Source: DAOUTW01 sp964523575 (lineage in GTDB: Bacteria; Zixibacteria; MSB-5A5; GN15; JAAZOE01). Taken from it: DNA of 64,000 nucleotides. Position numbers and translations under genes: made by a program. The stretch spans positions 1 to 64,000 of the forward strand of contig CAZGAV010000006.1 in assembly GCA_964523575.1 (NCBI GenBank). Reading direction: 5' to 3'. The stretch's first letter is position 1, and each line of letters opens with the position of its first letter. Of this stretch, positions 35,616 through 43,942 are shown piece by piece. The notes under the pieces are model-generated. The model was given only the letters and a program-made list of their open reading frames with translations, was not told where the DNA came from and made no database searches.

Positions 35616-36620
35616 ATGGAAAGCAGGACTTTGAAAAACGGATTATATTATAACAGCATCACCGAGGCCATCGGCGACACGCCACTGGTCAGATTGCGGG
35701 CTCTTACCGCCGAAAAAGGGATCAAAGCCACGGTGCTGGTCAAGCTGGAATTTTTGAGCCCGACCGGCTCTATCAAAGACCGGATGGCTACTTTTATCCT
35801 TGAGCAGGCGGTTTCGAAAGGGGAACTGAAACCGGGCGCAACCATCATCGAGGGCACCTCCGGAAATACCGGCGCGGCTGTGGCCATGTTCGCGGCCGCC
35901 AACGGTTACAAAGCCGTTTTGACTATTCCGGATAAAATGTCGCAGGAGAAAATTGATACCATGAAGGCCTTCGGTGCCGAAGTAATTGTCTGTCCTACCG
36001 CCGTTCCGGCCGATTCGCCCGAAAGCTATTATGAAACGGCCAAGCGGATTCACCGCGAGACGCCGGGATCGTTCTATATCGGCCAGTATTTCAGTCTGGA
36101 TAATATCGAGGCCCATTATCGCCTCACCGGCCCGGAAATCTGGAAACAAACCGACGGGGCCATTGATGTGCTGGTGGGCGGTATCGGCACCGGCGGGACG
36201 ATTTCTGGAGCGGCTCGGTTCCTCAAGGAACAGAATCCCAAAATCAAGGTCATTGCCGCCGATCCGGTGGGATCGGTCTTTTATCAATATCATAAAGACC
36301 AGACTTTGATCGAACCTCATACTTATCTGGTTGAGGGAATCGGCGAGGATATGATGTGTCCCAGTATCGACATGTCGGTGATCGATGAAATCTATCAGGT
36401 GACCGACCGGGAATCATTTTTGGCCACGCGTGACCTCACTCGCAAAGAGGGGATTTTTGGCGGCGGTTCCTCCGGTTCGGCCGTCCATGTGGCTCTCAAA
36501 TATGCCGCCGGACTCGACCCCGACAAGATGGTGGTTGTCATTCTGCCCGACAGCGGTTTCAAGTATATCAGCAAAGTTTTCAACGATGACTGGATGCGCG
36601 AAAAAGGTTTTCTCGATTGA
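35616..36620 (+). CDS. cystathionine beta-synthase-type PLP enzyme (OASS family)
   Basis: 334 residues from ATG 35616, with AAGGAAA upstream; the frame from 35568 adds 16 nondescript residues. The fold-type II PLP enzyme has K54 in SPTGSIKDR as the internal aldimine lysine, the asparagine loop EGTSGNTGAAVAM, and the phosphate-binding GGIGTGGTISG. The C-terminal PDSGFKYISKVFNDDWM resembles CBS catalytic cores rather than CysK. There is no CBS regulatory domain pair. With the cystathionine gamma-lyase gene 10 bp downstream it forms a reverse-transsulfuration module turning homocysteine and serine into cysteine; cysteine synthase activity with O-acetylserine is the alternative. Confidence 0.9.
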   Translation: MESRTLKNGLYYNSITEAIGDTPLVRLRALTAEKGIKATVLVKLEFLSPTGSIKDRMATFILEQAVSKGELKPGATIIEGTSGNTGAAVAMFAAANGYKAVLTIPDKMSQEKIDTMKAFGAEVIVCPTAVPADSPESYYETAKRIHRETPGSFYIGQYFSLDNIEAHYRLTGPEIWKQTDGAIDVLVGGIGTGGTISGAARFLKEQNPKIKVIAADPVGSVFYQYHKDQTLIEPHTYLVEGIGEDMMCPSIDMSVIDEIYQVTDRESFLATRDLTRKEGIFGGGSSGSAVHVALKYAAGLDPDKMVVVILPDSGFKYISKVFNDDWMREKGFLD

Positions 36621-36629
36621 GGAGCGGTT

Positions 36630-37784
36630 ATGGACGATAAACTGAAAAGTAAAAAATTTGCGACCCGGGCAATTCATCTGGGGCGTGTGCCCGAAGATGC
36701 GACCGGTTCGGTTTCGACCCCGATTTTTCTCAGCTCGACCTATCGAATGAAATTCCCCGGTGACGATTCCGGTTATGTTTATTCGCGATGGTCCAACCCG
36801 ACCCGTCTGGCGCTGGAAAAGACATTGGCTGACCTTGAAAACGGGTGGCAGGCTTTCTTTTTCGCCTCCGGTTTGGCGGCGGTTACGGCTATCCTGCATC
36901 TGCTTCAATCTAGTGATCACGTCGTGGCTGTCAGCGACCTTTACGGCGGGACGCATCGCCTGTTCGAAAAATTGATGCGCAATTTCGGCATTGATTTTTC
37001 CTACGTCGAGGGAATCAACCCGGCTGATTTTGCCCAAGCCGCCAAAGATAACACCCGCCTTTTCTGGATTGAATCGCCGACCAACCCGCTTCTGAAATTG
37101 ATCGATATCAAGGCCGTGGCGGATATCGGGCATAGACGGGGTATTTTAACCGCCGTCGATAATACTTTTGCCACACCCTATATCCAGCGTCCTCTGGAAC
37201 TGGGGGCCGATATCGTGCATCATTCGGCCACCAAATATCTCGGCGGTCATTGCGACGTCGTCGCCGGCGCTGTGGTGGTGCGCGATGAGGAACTGGCCGA
37301 GAAAGTCCGGTTCAACCAATACGCCGCCGGCGCCACCCTCGGGCCATTCGATTCTTGGCTCGTTTTACGCGGCATCAAGACGCTGGCGCTTCGCATGGAA
37401 CGACATGCGGCCAATGCCGCCAAAGTAGCCGATTTTCTGAAATCGGTTGACATGGTGGATGAAGTTCATTTCCCCGGCTTAGATGGTCGAGCATTGCCCA
37501 ACGGCATGGCCTTGCCCGGAGGAATGGTTTCGTTTACAGTCAGGGCCGATATCGAGGCCGTCAAAAAATTGGTGATGGCGACAGAGGTTTTCGTTCTTGC
37601 GGAATCGCTTGGCGGAGTGGAATCGCTAATTAATCATCCGGCTTCGATGACCCATGCGTCGATACCAAAGGAAGTGCGCGAAGCGCATGGCGTCACCGAC
37701 GGTTTGATTCGTCTATCGGTTGGGATCGAAGATCCGGGCGACCTAATCGCCGATCTCAAGCAGGCCTTCGGCAAAATTCATTAA
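36630..37784 (+). CDS. cystathionine gamma-lyase / gamma-synthase family PLP enzyme
   Basis: 384 residues. Fold-type I PLP enzyme with YVYSRWSNPTRLALE, the stacking segment FFASGLAAVTA, D178 in AVDNTFATPYIQRP, and the Schiff-base K202 in HHSATKYLGGHCDV. The end has the usual SLGGVESLINHPASMTHAS. Paired with the CBS-type gene 10 bp upstream, it most likely splits cystathionine to cysteine, 2-oxobutyrate and ammonia; synthase activity or methionine gamma-lyase activity cannot be excluded from sequence. The transcript faces the subtilase gene convergently across a terminator. Confidence 0.92.
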   Translation: MDDKLKSKKFATRAIHLGRVPEDATGSVSTPIFLSSTYRMKFPGDDSGYVYSRWSNPTRLALEKTLADLENGWQAFFFASGLAAVTAILHLLQSSDHVVAVSDLYGGTHRLFEKLMRNFGIDFSYVEGINPADFAQAAKDNTRLFWIESPTNPLLKLIDIKAVADIGHRRGILTAVDNTFATPYIQRPLELGADIVHHSATKYLGGHCDVVAGAVVVRDEELAEKVRFNQYAAGATLGPFDSWLVLRGIKTLALRMERHAANAAKVADFLKSVDMVDEVHFPGLDGRALPNGMALPGGMVSFTVRADIEAVKKLVMATEVFVLAESLGGVESLINHPASMTHASIPKEVREAHGVTDGLIRLSVGIEDPGDLIADLKQAFGKIH

Positions 37785-37797
37785 TCTTCTGTAGTAT

Positions 37798-37830
37798 AAA
37801 AAAAGGAGGCCGGGCAGTTATGCCCGGTCC
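37798..37830 (-). terminator. terminator of the T9SS-type subtilase gene
   Basis: CCGGGCA (37810-37816) pairs with TGCCCGG (37821-37827), plus two flanking pairs, with loop GTTA. On the minus strand it is followed by CTCC and seven T. It lies between convergent genes and may also stop the plus-strand transsulfuration operon, though less well. Confidence 0.75.
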
Positions 37831-37878
37831 CCTTCATACGGGTTTGACAGACCCTGAATACAGGTAATTACTACCTGC

Positions 37879-40800
37879 TTATTTCATCAGTACCATTTTC
37901 TTGGTGGCGCTGAATTTGTCGGTCGTCAGACGATACAGGTAGATGCCGCTGGCGGCATGGGAGCCATCCCATTCATACGAATAACGGCCGGCCGACAGAT
38001 GGCCATCAACCAGGCTCTCGACTTTCTGACCGATGATATTGTAAATATCGATCCGAACGTAACTGTCCTGCGGTAAATCGAAGGCGATCACCGTCGACGG
38101 GTTGAACGGATTGGGATGATTCGAGAGGCTGAAATCATCGGGCACAGCCGCCATGTCTCCGCGGACATTCTTGAGCACCGGGCCGCTCTCGCAAGCGCCG
38201 GTAACATTATTGGATGCGGGATCATAGGTCAATGTGGCGTGTGTAACATCAGTTACCTCAAAGCACCATTCACCCGACGGCTTTTTAAAGCCATCCGCCG
38301 TCTGGAAAGCGACCGAACCATCGGCGCCGGTAAGGCCGTTATAACTACCGCCGGTCGGTCCGGTCGCGGTGACATAAACCGTCGCCCCCGGAACCGGCTG
38401 ATTTTTGTTGTCGCGGATATAGACCGTACAAGCCCCATAATAGTAGGCGCCGACTTTGATCCGGGTAACGGCCATGTCGTAAACGAACATGATGTTGCCC
38501 GCTTCGGTGACTGCGATATAGCCGATTTTGGTCATATTATCGGAGCCATAGGTGTTGGTCACGGTCAGCGAAACCGTATATGTCCCCAGTGAATTATAGA
38601 CATAAGTCGGATTCTGGACCGACGAGGTGCCTGCGCCATCGCCGAAATCCCAATTCCACGATGTCGGATTGCCGGATGACAGATCGGTGAAATTGACCGT
38701 CAACGGCGGCTGACCGGTTGTCGGAGAACCGGCGAATTCGGCAGTCGGCGGCGTGGGGCCGCTCTGGAACAGGAAGTACATCTCATCGATATAGACCGCA
38801 TCGAGCGACGTCAATCCCCATGAACGATTGCTGTCACGCACCCGGACATAGACGGTGCCGGTCAAGCCGGACGGCATGCTCACGGAATAGACCTGCTCGA
38901 CGGCGCTGGCGACCGTCACCAGACTGGAATAGACGGTGCCGTCGGTGGAGTATTCAAATATGAAATCATCGCCGTCACCATTGTTGGGACGATAGGCTTC
39001 GACATAGAAAGTCATGCCGTTACCGCCGCCGCCCAGATCGAACGTCCATTGATGCTCGGCATTACTGGTGACTTTGCGCGGATGGTTGGTGGAGAGCACC
39101 TCAACGATGCTTTCATAGACATTATCGCTGACATAGGTATCAAGATAACTGCCGGTCACGACACCCAGAGTCGTACTCTCCGCTTGCGCATATGCCCTGG
39201 TAACGGTCGGAACGGTAACGGTGATGTAATCCGTCTTCACGGCGACATCGGAACCGCAGGCGTTGCTTGCGGTCAGAGTCACGGTGTAGATCCCTTCCGA
39301 ATTGTAGATATAGCTCGGGTTCTGCTGGGTGGAAGCCCCGACGCCGTCGCCGAAATCCCACAGCCAGCCGGTAGCATTGCTCGACAGGTCGGTGAAGTCA
39401 ACGGTTAAGGACGCCATACCGGACGTTGGCGTCCCGGAGAAATCAGCCACCGGCGCCACGCACGGGCTGACCGTGATATAGGCCGGTTTGACGGCCTGGT
39501 CGGAGCCGCAGGCATTCGAGGCCGTCAAGGTCACCGTATAGCTACCAGCGGTAGCATAAGTATAGATCGGGTTGCGTTGGGTCGAGGTTCCGATACCATC
39601 GCCGAAATCCCACAGCCAGCCGGTCGCATCAGCCGATAAATCCGTGAAGTTGACCGTCAGCGGTTCGATACCGGAAGTCGGGCTTCCCGAAAATTCGGCT
39701 GTCGGGGCCGGATTTACGGTAATATAACCGGTCTTCGTCTGAGCATCGTTGCATCCCTGACTGGTACTGGATATCGTCAGGGTAACGCTATATGTCCCGG
39801 GTGAATTATATGTATGGCTCGGATTTTGAGATATCGAGGAACCGCCATCACCGAATGTCCATGACCAGCCATCAATGCCGCTACCGGTCGAAATATCGGT
39901 GAAATTGGCGGTCAGGGGAACGCAACCGGAAGTCGGCGTGCCCGAAAAGTCAGCCGCGAGATTGCAACCGCCGCCGGCCGCCAGAAGGCATTTATAAGCA
40001 TCGACAATCCCGACGCCGACATTCTTGGTCATATTGTAGGATTTGGTATTGGCCGGGTCGGTTATAATAGCCATTTTGTCGGCGGCGCTGAGAGCCGGAT
40101 TATAGGCTTCCAGTAAAGCCGCCACACCGACGACATGCGGGCAGGCCATGGAAGTACCGTCCATGTAGGCCACATAATCGACGCTGGGGTTGGTCGGATC
40201 GGTGATGGTACTGAGGACCCCGACGCCCGGGGCCGCAATATCGACCCAGGAACCATAGTTCGAGAAGCTGGCCGGATTTCCGTTTTGGTCGGTGGCGCCG
40301 ACGTCGAGGCAATCGTTGCGGCTTCCCAGGTAGTCCGGGGTACTGGAATTGCTATTGCCGGCCGCGACCACGATCATGACATCCTGCGCGATGAGATAAT
40401 CGGCCGCGGCGCCCAATCCGCCGCTGTTGGAACTGCCGAAAGAGCAGTTGACGGCGGCCACATTCCAACCGTCTATTTTCAACTCGGCCATATAATACAT
40501 CGCCTCGGCCACATAATCCATGATGACCACGCCGGTGGCGCCGTAGATCCAGTAATCAAGGACATAACCGATGCGACAGGGGACAACTTTGACCCCGTTG
40601 CCGCCGCCGGCGAAAGTCCCATCGCCGAAACCGCCGGCCACGCCCGCCACGGCATAACCGTTGTTGGTGATGGCAGCGATGGTCCCCGCCGTATGCGTCC
40701 CATGGCCGTCGCCGTCCATCGGGTCATTATCGGCGCCGCCGCAATCGTTATCAATGCACGGATAGGAATACCAGTCGGTGCGATCGACAAAATCCCAGCC

Positions 40801-41535
40801 GATGATATCATCGATATATCCGTTGCCGTCGTCGTCGATGCCATTGCCGGGAATTTCGTTGGTATTGACCCAGATATTACCGTTAGTGCTGACGTCGTTC
40901 GGCCCCGGCGGGTTGCTTCCGCCCAGATCACCATGATCGTATTTGGTGCCGATATCCAAGTCGCCGACGATAACACTCTGGTTTCCAGCCTCCTGATCCC
41001 AGGCGGTGTTGGCGTTGATGCCGTATGTATCCCAATAATGCCATTGGTCATGCGGATATTCGGGCGGGGGGTTGTCATAATAGGTATCATTGGGCGTGGC
41101 ATACAACGTATGAATGCCTATTTTTTCTACTTTCTCGACATACGGCAATTTGGCATAGGCCGCGACCGCTTCATCCAGAGTCCCGCTCGAAATTCTCACC
41201 TTGTAATAATGAGCCAGAACTCGGCCTTCCGGGGTGGCGGCTCGCGGACCGCGGTCGGACCCCACAAATTCCGGACGCAAACGGGTGACATTGAATCGAC
41301 GGGCCAGTGAATTGAACTCGCCGATATTATTAAGAGCCACGTCGCCGGCCATGTCCCGAGCGTGATCGACCGCAAAATCGCTTTTCAGGACAATTATGAA
41401 TTCATTGGCTTTGTAGCCCAAAAATCCCGGTAGTTTGGTGTATTTATCAGGGTTGGTCGGGAGAAAGTTTTCCGCAGCGGCCAGTCCGGCCGAACAGATT
41501 ATCAGGGCCAGAACAACCGTAATGATTTTTTTCAT
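37879..41535 (-). CDS. large secreted S8 subtilase with four PKD domains and a T9SS-type sorting domain
   Basis: 1218 residues. A signal peptide (1-21) is followed by a prodomain and an S8 domain with triad D194 (in DLDIG), H278 (GHGTHTAG) and S462 (GTSMACPH); an acidic Ca-binding-like insert (GIDDDGNGYIDD) lies before the histidine. Then come three PKD domains (WTFGDG or WDFGDG cores), a beta-sandwich of discoidin-like type, a fourth PKD, a Big-1-like Ig domain, and an about 80-residue C-terminal domain with PNPFNPSTVIAF, IYNIIGQKV and SGIYLYRL. That tail is the type IX secretion type A/FlgD-like sorting signal. The protein should be exported to the cell surface. AGGAGGAG precedes the ATG. 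Confidence 0.93.
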   Translation of the reverse strand: MKKIITVVLALIICSAGLAAAENFLPTNPDKYTKLPGFLGYKANEFIIVLKSDFAVDHARDMAGDVALNNIGEFNSLARRFNVTRLRPEFVGSDRGPRAATPEGRVLAHYYKVRISSGTLDEAVAAYAKLPYVEKVEKIGIHTLYATPNDTYYDNPPPEYPHDQWHYWDTYGINANTAWDQEAGNQSVIVGDLDIGTKYDHGDLGGSNPPGPNDVSTNGNIWVNTNEIPGNGIDDDGNGYIDDIIGWDFVDRTDWYSYPCIDNDCGGADNDPMDGDGHGTHTAGTIAAITNNGYAVAGVAGGFGDGTFAGGGNGVKVVPCRIGYVLDYWIYGATGVVIMDYVAEAMYYMAELKIDGWNVAAVNCSFGSSNSGGLGAAADYLIAQDVMIVVAAGNSNSSTPDYLGSRNDCLDVGATDQNGNPASFSNYGSWVDIAAPGVGVLSTITDPTNPSVDYVAYMDGTSMACPHVVGVAALLEAYNPALSAADKMAIITDPANTKSYNMTKNVGVGIVDAYKCLLAAGGGCNLAADFSGTPTSGCVPLTANFTDISTGSGIDGWSWTFGDGGSSISQNPSHTYNSPGTYSVTLTISSTSQGCNDAQTKTGYITVNPAPTAEFSGSPTSGIEPLTVNFTDLSADATGWLWDFGDGIGTSTQRNPIYTYATAGSYTVTLTASNACGSDQAVKPAYITVSPCVAPVADFSGTPTSGMASLTVDFTDLSSNATGWLWDFGDGVGASTQQNPSYIYNSEGIYTVTLTASNACGSDVAVKTDYITVTVPTVTRAYAQAESTTLGVVTGSYLDTYVSDNVYESIVEVLSTNHPRKVTSNAEHQWTFDLGGGGNGMTFYVEAYRPNNGDGDDFIFEYSTDGTVYSSLVTVASAVEQVYSVSMPSGLTGTVYVRVRDSNRSWGLTSLDAVYIDEMYFLFQSGPTPPTAEFAGSPTTGQPPLTVNFTDLSSGNPTSWNWDFGDGAGTSSVQNPTYVYNSLGTYTVSLTVTNTYGSDNMTKIGYIAVTEAGNIMFVYDMAVTRIKVGAYYYGACTVYIRDNKNQPVPGATVYVTATGPTGGSYNGLTGADGSVAFQTADGFKKPSGEWCFEVTDVTHATLTYDPASNNVTGACESGPVLKNVRGDMAAVPDDFSLSNHPNPFNPSTVIAFDLPQDSYVRIDIYNIIGQKVESLVDGHLSAGRYSYEWDGSHAASGIYLYRLTTDKFSATKKMVLMK

Positions 41536-41845
41536 TTCTCCTCCTGTAATGTAGTGAAAGGTCTGACGCTAAACTTCGGAATCGATACCGCTTTTTTTAC
41601 CACCCCCCTCTCATTTAGTGATGTCCGCTATCGGATCATGATATTCCTGAATTGACTGCCTTCGACATTACGTATTATCCCCTCCGGTGGTACGCACCTG
41701 CCGGCAATTAAATTTATGAAAATATTCAATTCTCACAATACTTTTTTCGCCTAATATTATATTAATATAATTATTTCTCAAGGCTTGTGTGACAAGGGAA
41801 TGGTCTCGCCCGATGCGTCTTTTTGGCCGCCCGATTTCGGTGGCA
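41536..41845. other. upstream region of the subtilase gene
   Basis: No gene seen. It contains a 16-bp perfect palindrome ATTATATTAATATAAT (41756-41771), whose core TATATTAATATA recurs at 26323-26334. It is probably promoter/operator DNA of the subtilase gene. Confidence 0.45.
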
Positions 41846-43522
41846 TCAGCGATATCCGCCGGCGGTTTCGACGTATTCGGAATAAGTTCCGGGGAAATAC
41901 CTCGACTTTTCGATATCGAAAATTTCGGTGGCCAGGCGATCCAGCAAATATCGGTCATGGGAGGCGACGATTACCGTTCCGGTGTATTCGCCCAGCGCCG
42001 CTTCCAATGCTTCGCGCGCCGATAATTCCAGATGATTGGTCGGCTCATCCAGCACCAGGACGTTGGCATCCGAAAAGAGAATTTTGGCCAGAGCGGTTTT
42101 GCTCCGTTCGCCCAGACTCAAGGTCCCGATTGATTGATAGACCTTATCGCGGCGGATATTCAGTCGACCGAGAATCGTCCGGGCCCGGGTCTGTTCCTGC
42201 AATCGACCCTGCAGGACTTCGTCCAGAATTGAATTTGAGGCCCCAAGTGTTTCATGCTCCTGCGAAAAATATCCGATCCTCGCCTGCGGCGCCCAGCGAT
42301 AGTTGCCCGATGAAGCCTTGAGGTTTTCGGTGATGATTTTCAGTAAGGTCGATTTGCCGGATCCGTTGCTTCCGATAATACCCAATTTAACGCCCGATCC
42401 GACTGATAGCGTGAGATTTTTGAATATCGGACGCCGGCCAAACCGGTGTGTTAGGTTTTCAATCTCCAGAGCGAAGGGCGCTTTCAGAGTGGCCTTTTTG
42501 AAGCTTATTTTTCTTTCCCGGTCAAGGTGCGGACTTTCCGCTCGATCCTTTTCCAGCATGGAGCGAATTCTCTGTTCGATCGCCTTGGCCGAGCGCATTT
42601 TGTCGGCCCCGCCAGATCGCGCTCGTCCGGAACCGTCGTCGCGTTTGCAGATCCCCCCCTTTTTTGTCACCGAACGACTGAGCTTAAATTGCTCCATTCG
42701 GGAGGCTTCCTGCCGGCGTTTCTGTGCCGCCTCCCGCAACCGGCCGATTTCTTTCTGCTGATTCTCGTAGCGTTTCTGTTGCTTTTTGAGGCCGCCTTCT
42801 TTCTGGCTTTTATAGAAGGAATAATTCCCGGAATAGACATGCAGTATTTTGTCTTGCAACTCCCAGATTTCATCGACGCAATTGTCGAGAAAACGGCGGT
42901 CATGGCTGATGATGACATAAGGCAGGGAGACCTGATGCAGGTAATTCTCAAGCCAGACCAGCGAAGCTATTTCAAGATGATTGGTCGGCTCGTCGAGGAG
43001 CATGATATCAGGATGGCGCAGGAGTATGCGGGCCAGGGCGATTTTGGTCTTTTCACCGCCGCTTAATGTTTCGATCGGCATCTTGTACAGATTTTCATCC
43101 AGATTGAAACCGGCCAGTACTTTTTCTATTTCAGCGTCGTACTCACCGCCGCCAAGGTCATAATATCGCGCTACAACTTCAGCATATTCCGGGGAAGATT
43201 GATCCGTCGAATGCATTTTTTTCTTAAGCCGGAACAGTTCTTCCCGGGCTTGCCATAAATAATCACTTACTGTGTGGCGCCCCTCAAGGCGCACCTCCTG
43301 CGGTAAATGACCAATGGTTGTCCCCCGACGGAGCGCCAACTGGCCCTCGGCGACCGGTATTTGACCTCGCATAATGTCGAGTAAGGTTGTTTTTCCGCCG
43401 CCGTTATCGCCGACCAAGCCGATATGGCAGGATTCGTCGACGCTGAAGGACACTTTCTCCAGAAGATTATCGGTCTGACTCTCGAATTTGAAAGTAAGAT
43501 TGGAGCCGCGAATCAATTCCAT
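41846..43522 (-). CDS. ABC-F family ATP-binding protein
   Basis: 558 residues with two nucleotide-binding domains and no membrane segments. Domain 1: Walker A GDNGGGKTTLL (38 onward), signature LSGGEKTKIALARIL, Walker B DIMLLDEPTNHLE. The linker (about 240-330) is highly charged and carries the ABC-F arm region. Domain 2: GSNGSGKSTLL, LSLGERSKTALAKIL and VLVLDEPTNHLE. ABC-F proteins act on the ribosome, either as translation factors (EttA, Uup) or protecting against antibiotics; the short linker without a long antibiotic-resistance extension favours a housekeeping role. There is no clear Shine-Dalgarno sequence. Confidence 0.92.
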   Translation of the reverse strand: MELIRGSNLTFKFESQTDNLLEKVSFSVDESCHIGLVGDNGGGKTTLLDIMRGQIPVAEGQLALRRGTTIGHLPQEVRLEGRHTVSDYLWQAREELFRLKKKMHSTDQSSPEYAEVVARYYDLGGGEYDAEIEKVLAGFNLDENLYKMPIETLSGGEKTKIALARILLRHPDIMLLDEPTNHLEIASLVWLENYLHQVSLPYVIISHDRRFLDNCVDEIWELQDKILHVYSGNYSFYKSQKEGGLKKQQKRYENQQKEIGRLREAAQKRRQEASRMEQFKLSRSVTKKGGICKRDDGSGRARSGGADKMRSAKAIEQRIRSMLEKDRAESPHLDRERKISFKKATLKAPFALEIENLTHRFGRRPIFKNLTLSVGSGVKLGIIGSNGSGKSTLLKIITENLKASSGNYRWAPQARIGYFSQEHETLGASNSILDEVLQGRLQEQTRARTILGRLNIRRDKVYQSIGTLSLGERSKTALAKILFSDANVLVLDEPTNHLELSAREALEAALGEYTGTVIVASHDRYLLDRLATEIFDIEKSRYFPGTYSEYVETAGGYR

Positions 43523-43942
43523 GTCTTTATTTTAAGATTGAATTTTCAATTATGCAACCTCAGTTTTTCCGCAATCTTGATTGTGATTTAGGATGATCGC
43601 ACCTGGGCATGTGATCTGTCCCCTGAGGTTCGCCGAAGGCCCAAATGTACGCCCGGGTACATTTAAGGGCTTCTTCACATCGGGCCATGCGGTCGCGACT
43701 TGTATATTCATCAATCGCTTATGATTATGCTTGAAGACCGGCATATTTTTTGCAGACTTTTATTATCCGCTTTGATGTCGGGCCGTTTGGGCCGTATATT
43801 TTATGAGAAGACGCGACGGATTTACAGGGAAGTTTTCGTGGCCGGCTCCAACGTCGCGATTATCCCGCCGGTGAAGAAGGCTGTCAGACAACTCAAGACC
43901 AAGGGCCGGGGGAGCTTTATGCGATTTCATGAGGAGGAAGTT
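43523..43942. other. divergent intergenic region with a palindrome
   Basis: No gene seen; a long frame reading into the next gene from 43700 lacks sense. It holds the hairpin GCCC-AAATGTAC-GCCCGG-GTACATTT-AA-GGGC (43639-43670) and a GAGGAGG site before ATG 43943. Confidence 0.5.
43639..43670. repeat. 8+4 bp inverted repeat AAATGTAC/GTACATTT
   Basis: AAATGTAC (43643-43650) and GTACATTT (43657-43664) flank GCCCGG; outer GCCC and GGGC pair as well. Located between two divergent genes, it could be an operator or a transcription stop. Confidence 0.5.

Noticed and set aside
40135..41310. 391-codon plus-strand ORF over the subtilase gene
   Set aside because: It lies antisense to a clearly identified S8 protease; its composition (Asp/Ile/Gly-rich) is a reading-frame shadow of GC-biased codons.
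43700..43942. longer N-terminal extension of the five-repeat protein
   Set aside because: The 81 extra residues are poor in protein character, and a strong ribosome site plus signal peptide start at 43943.
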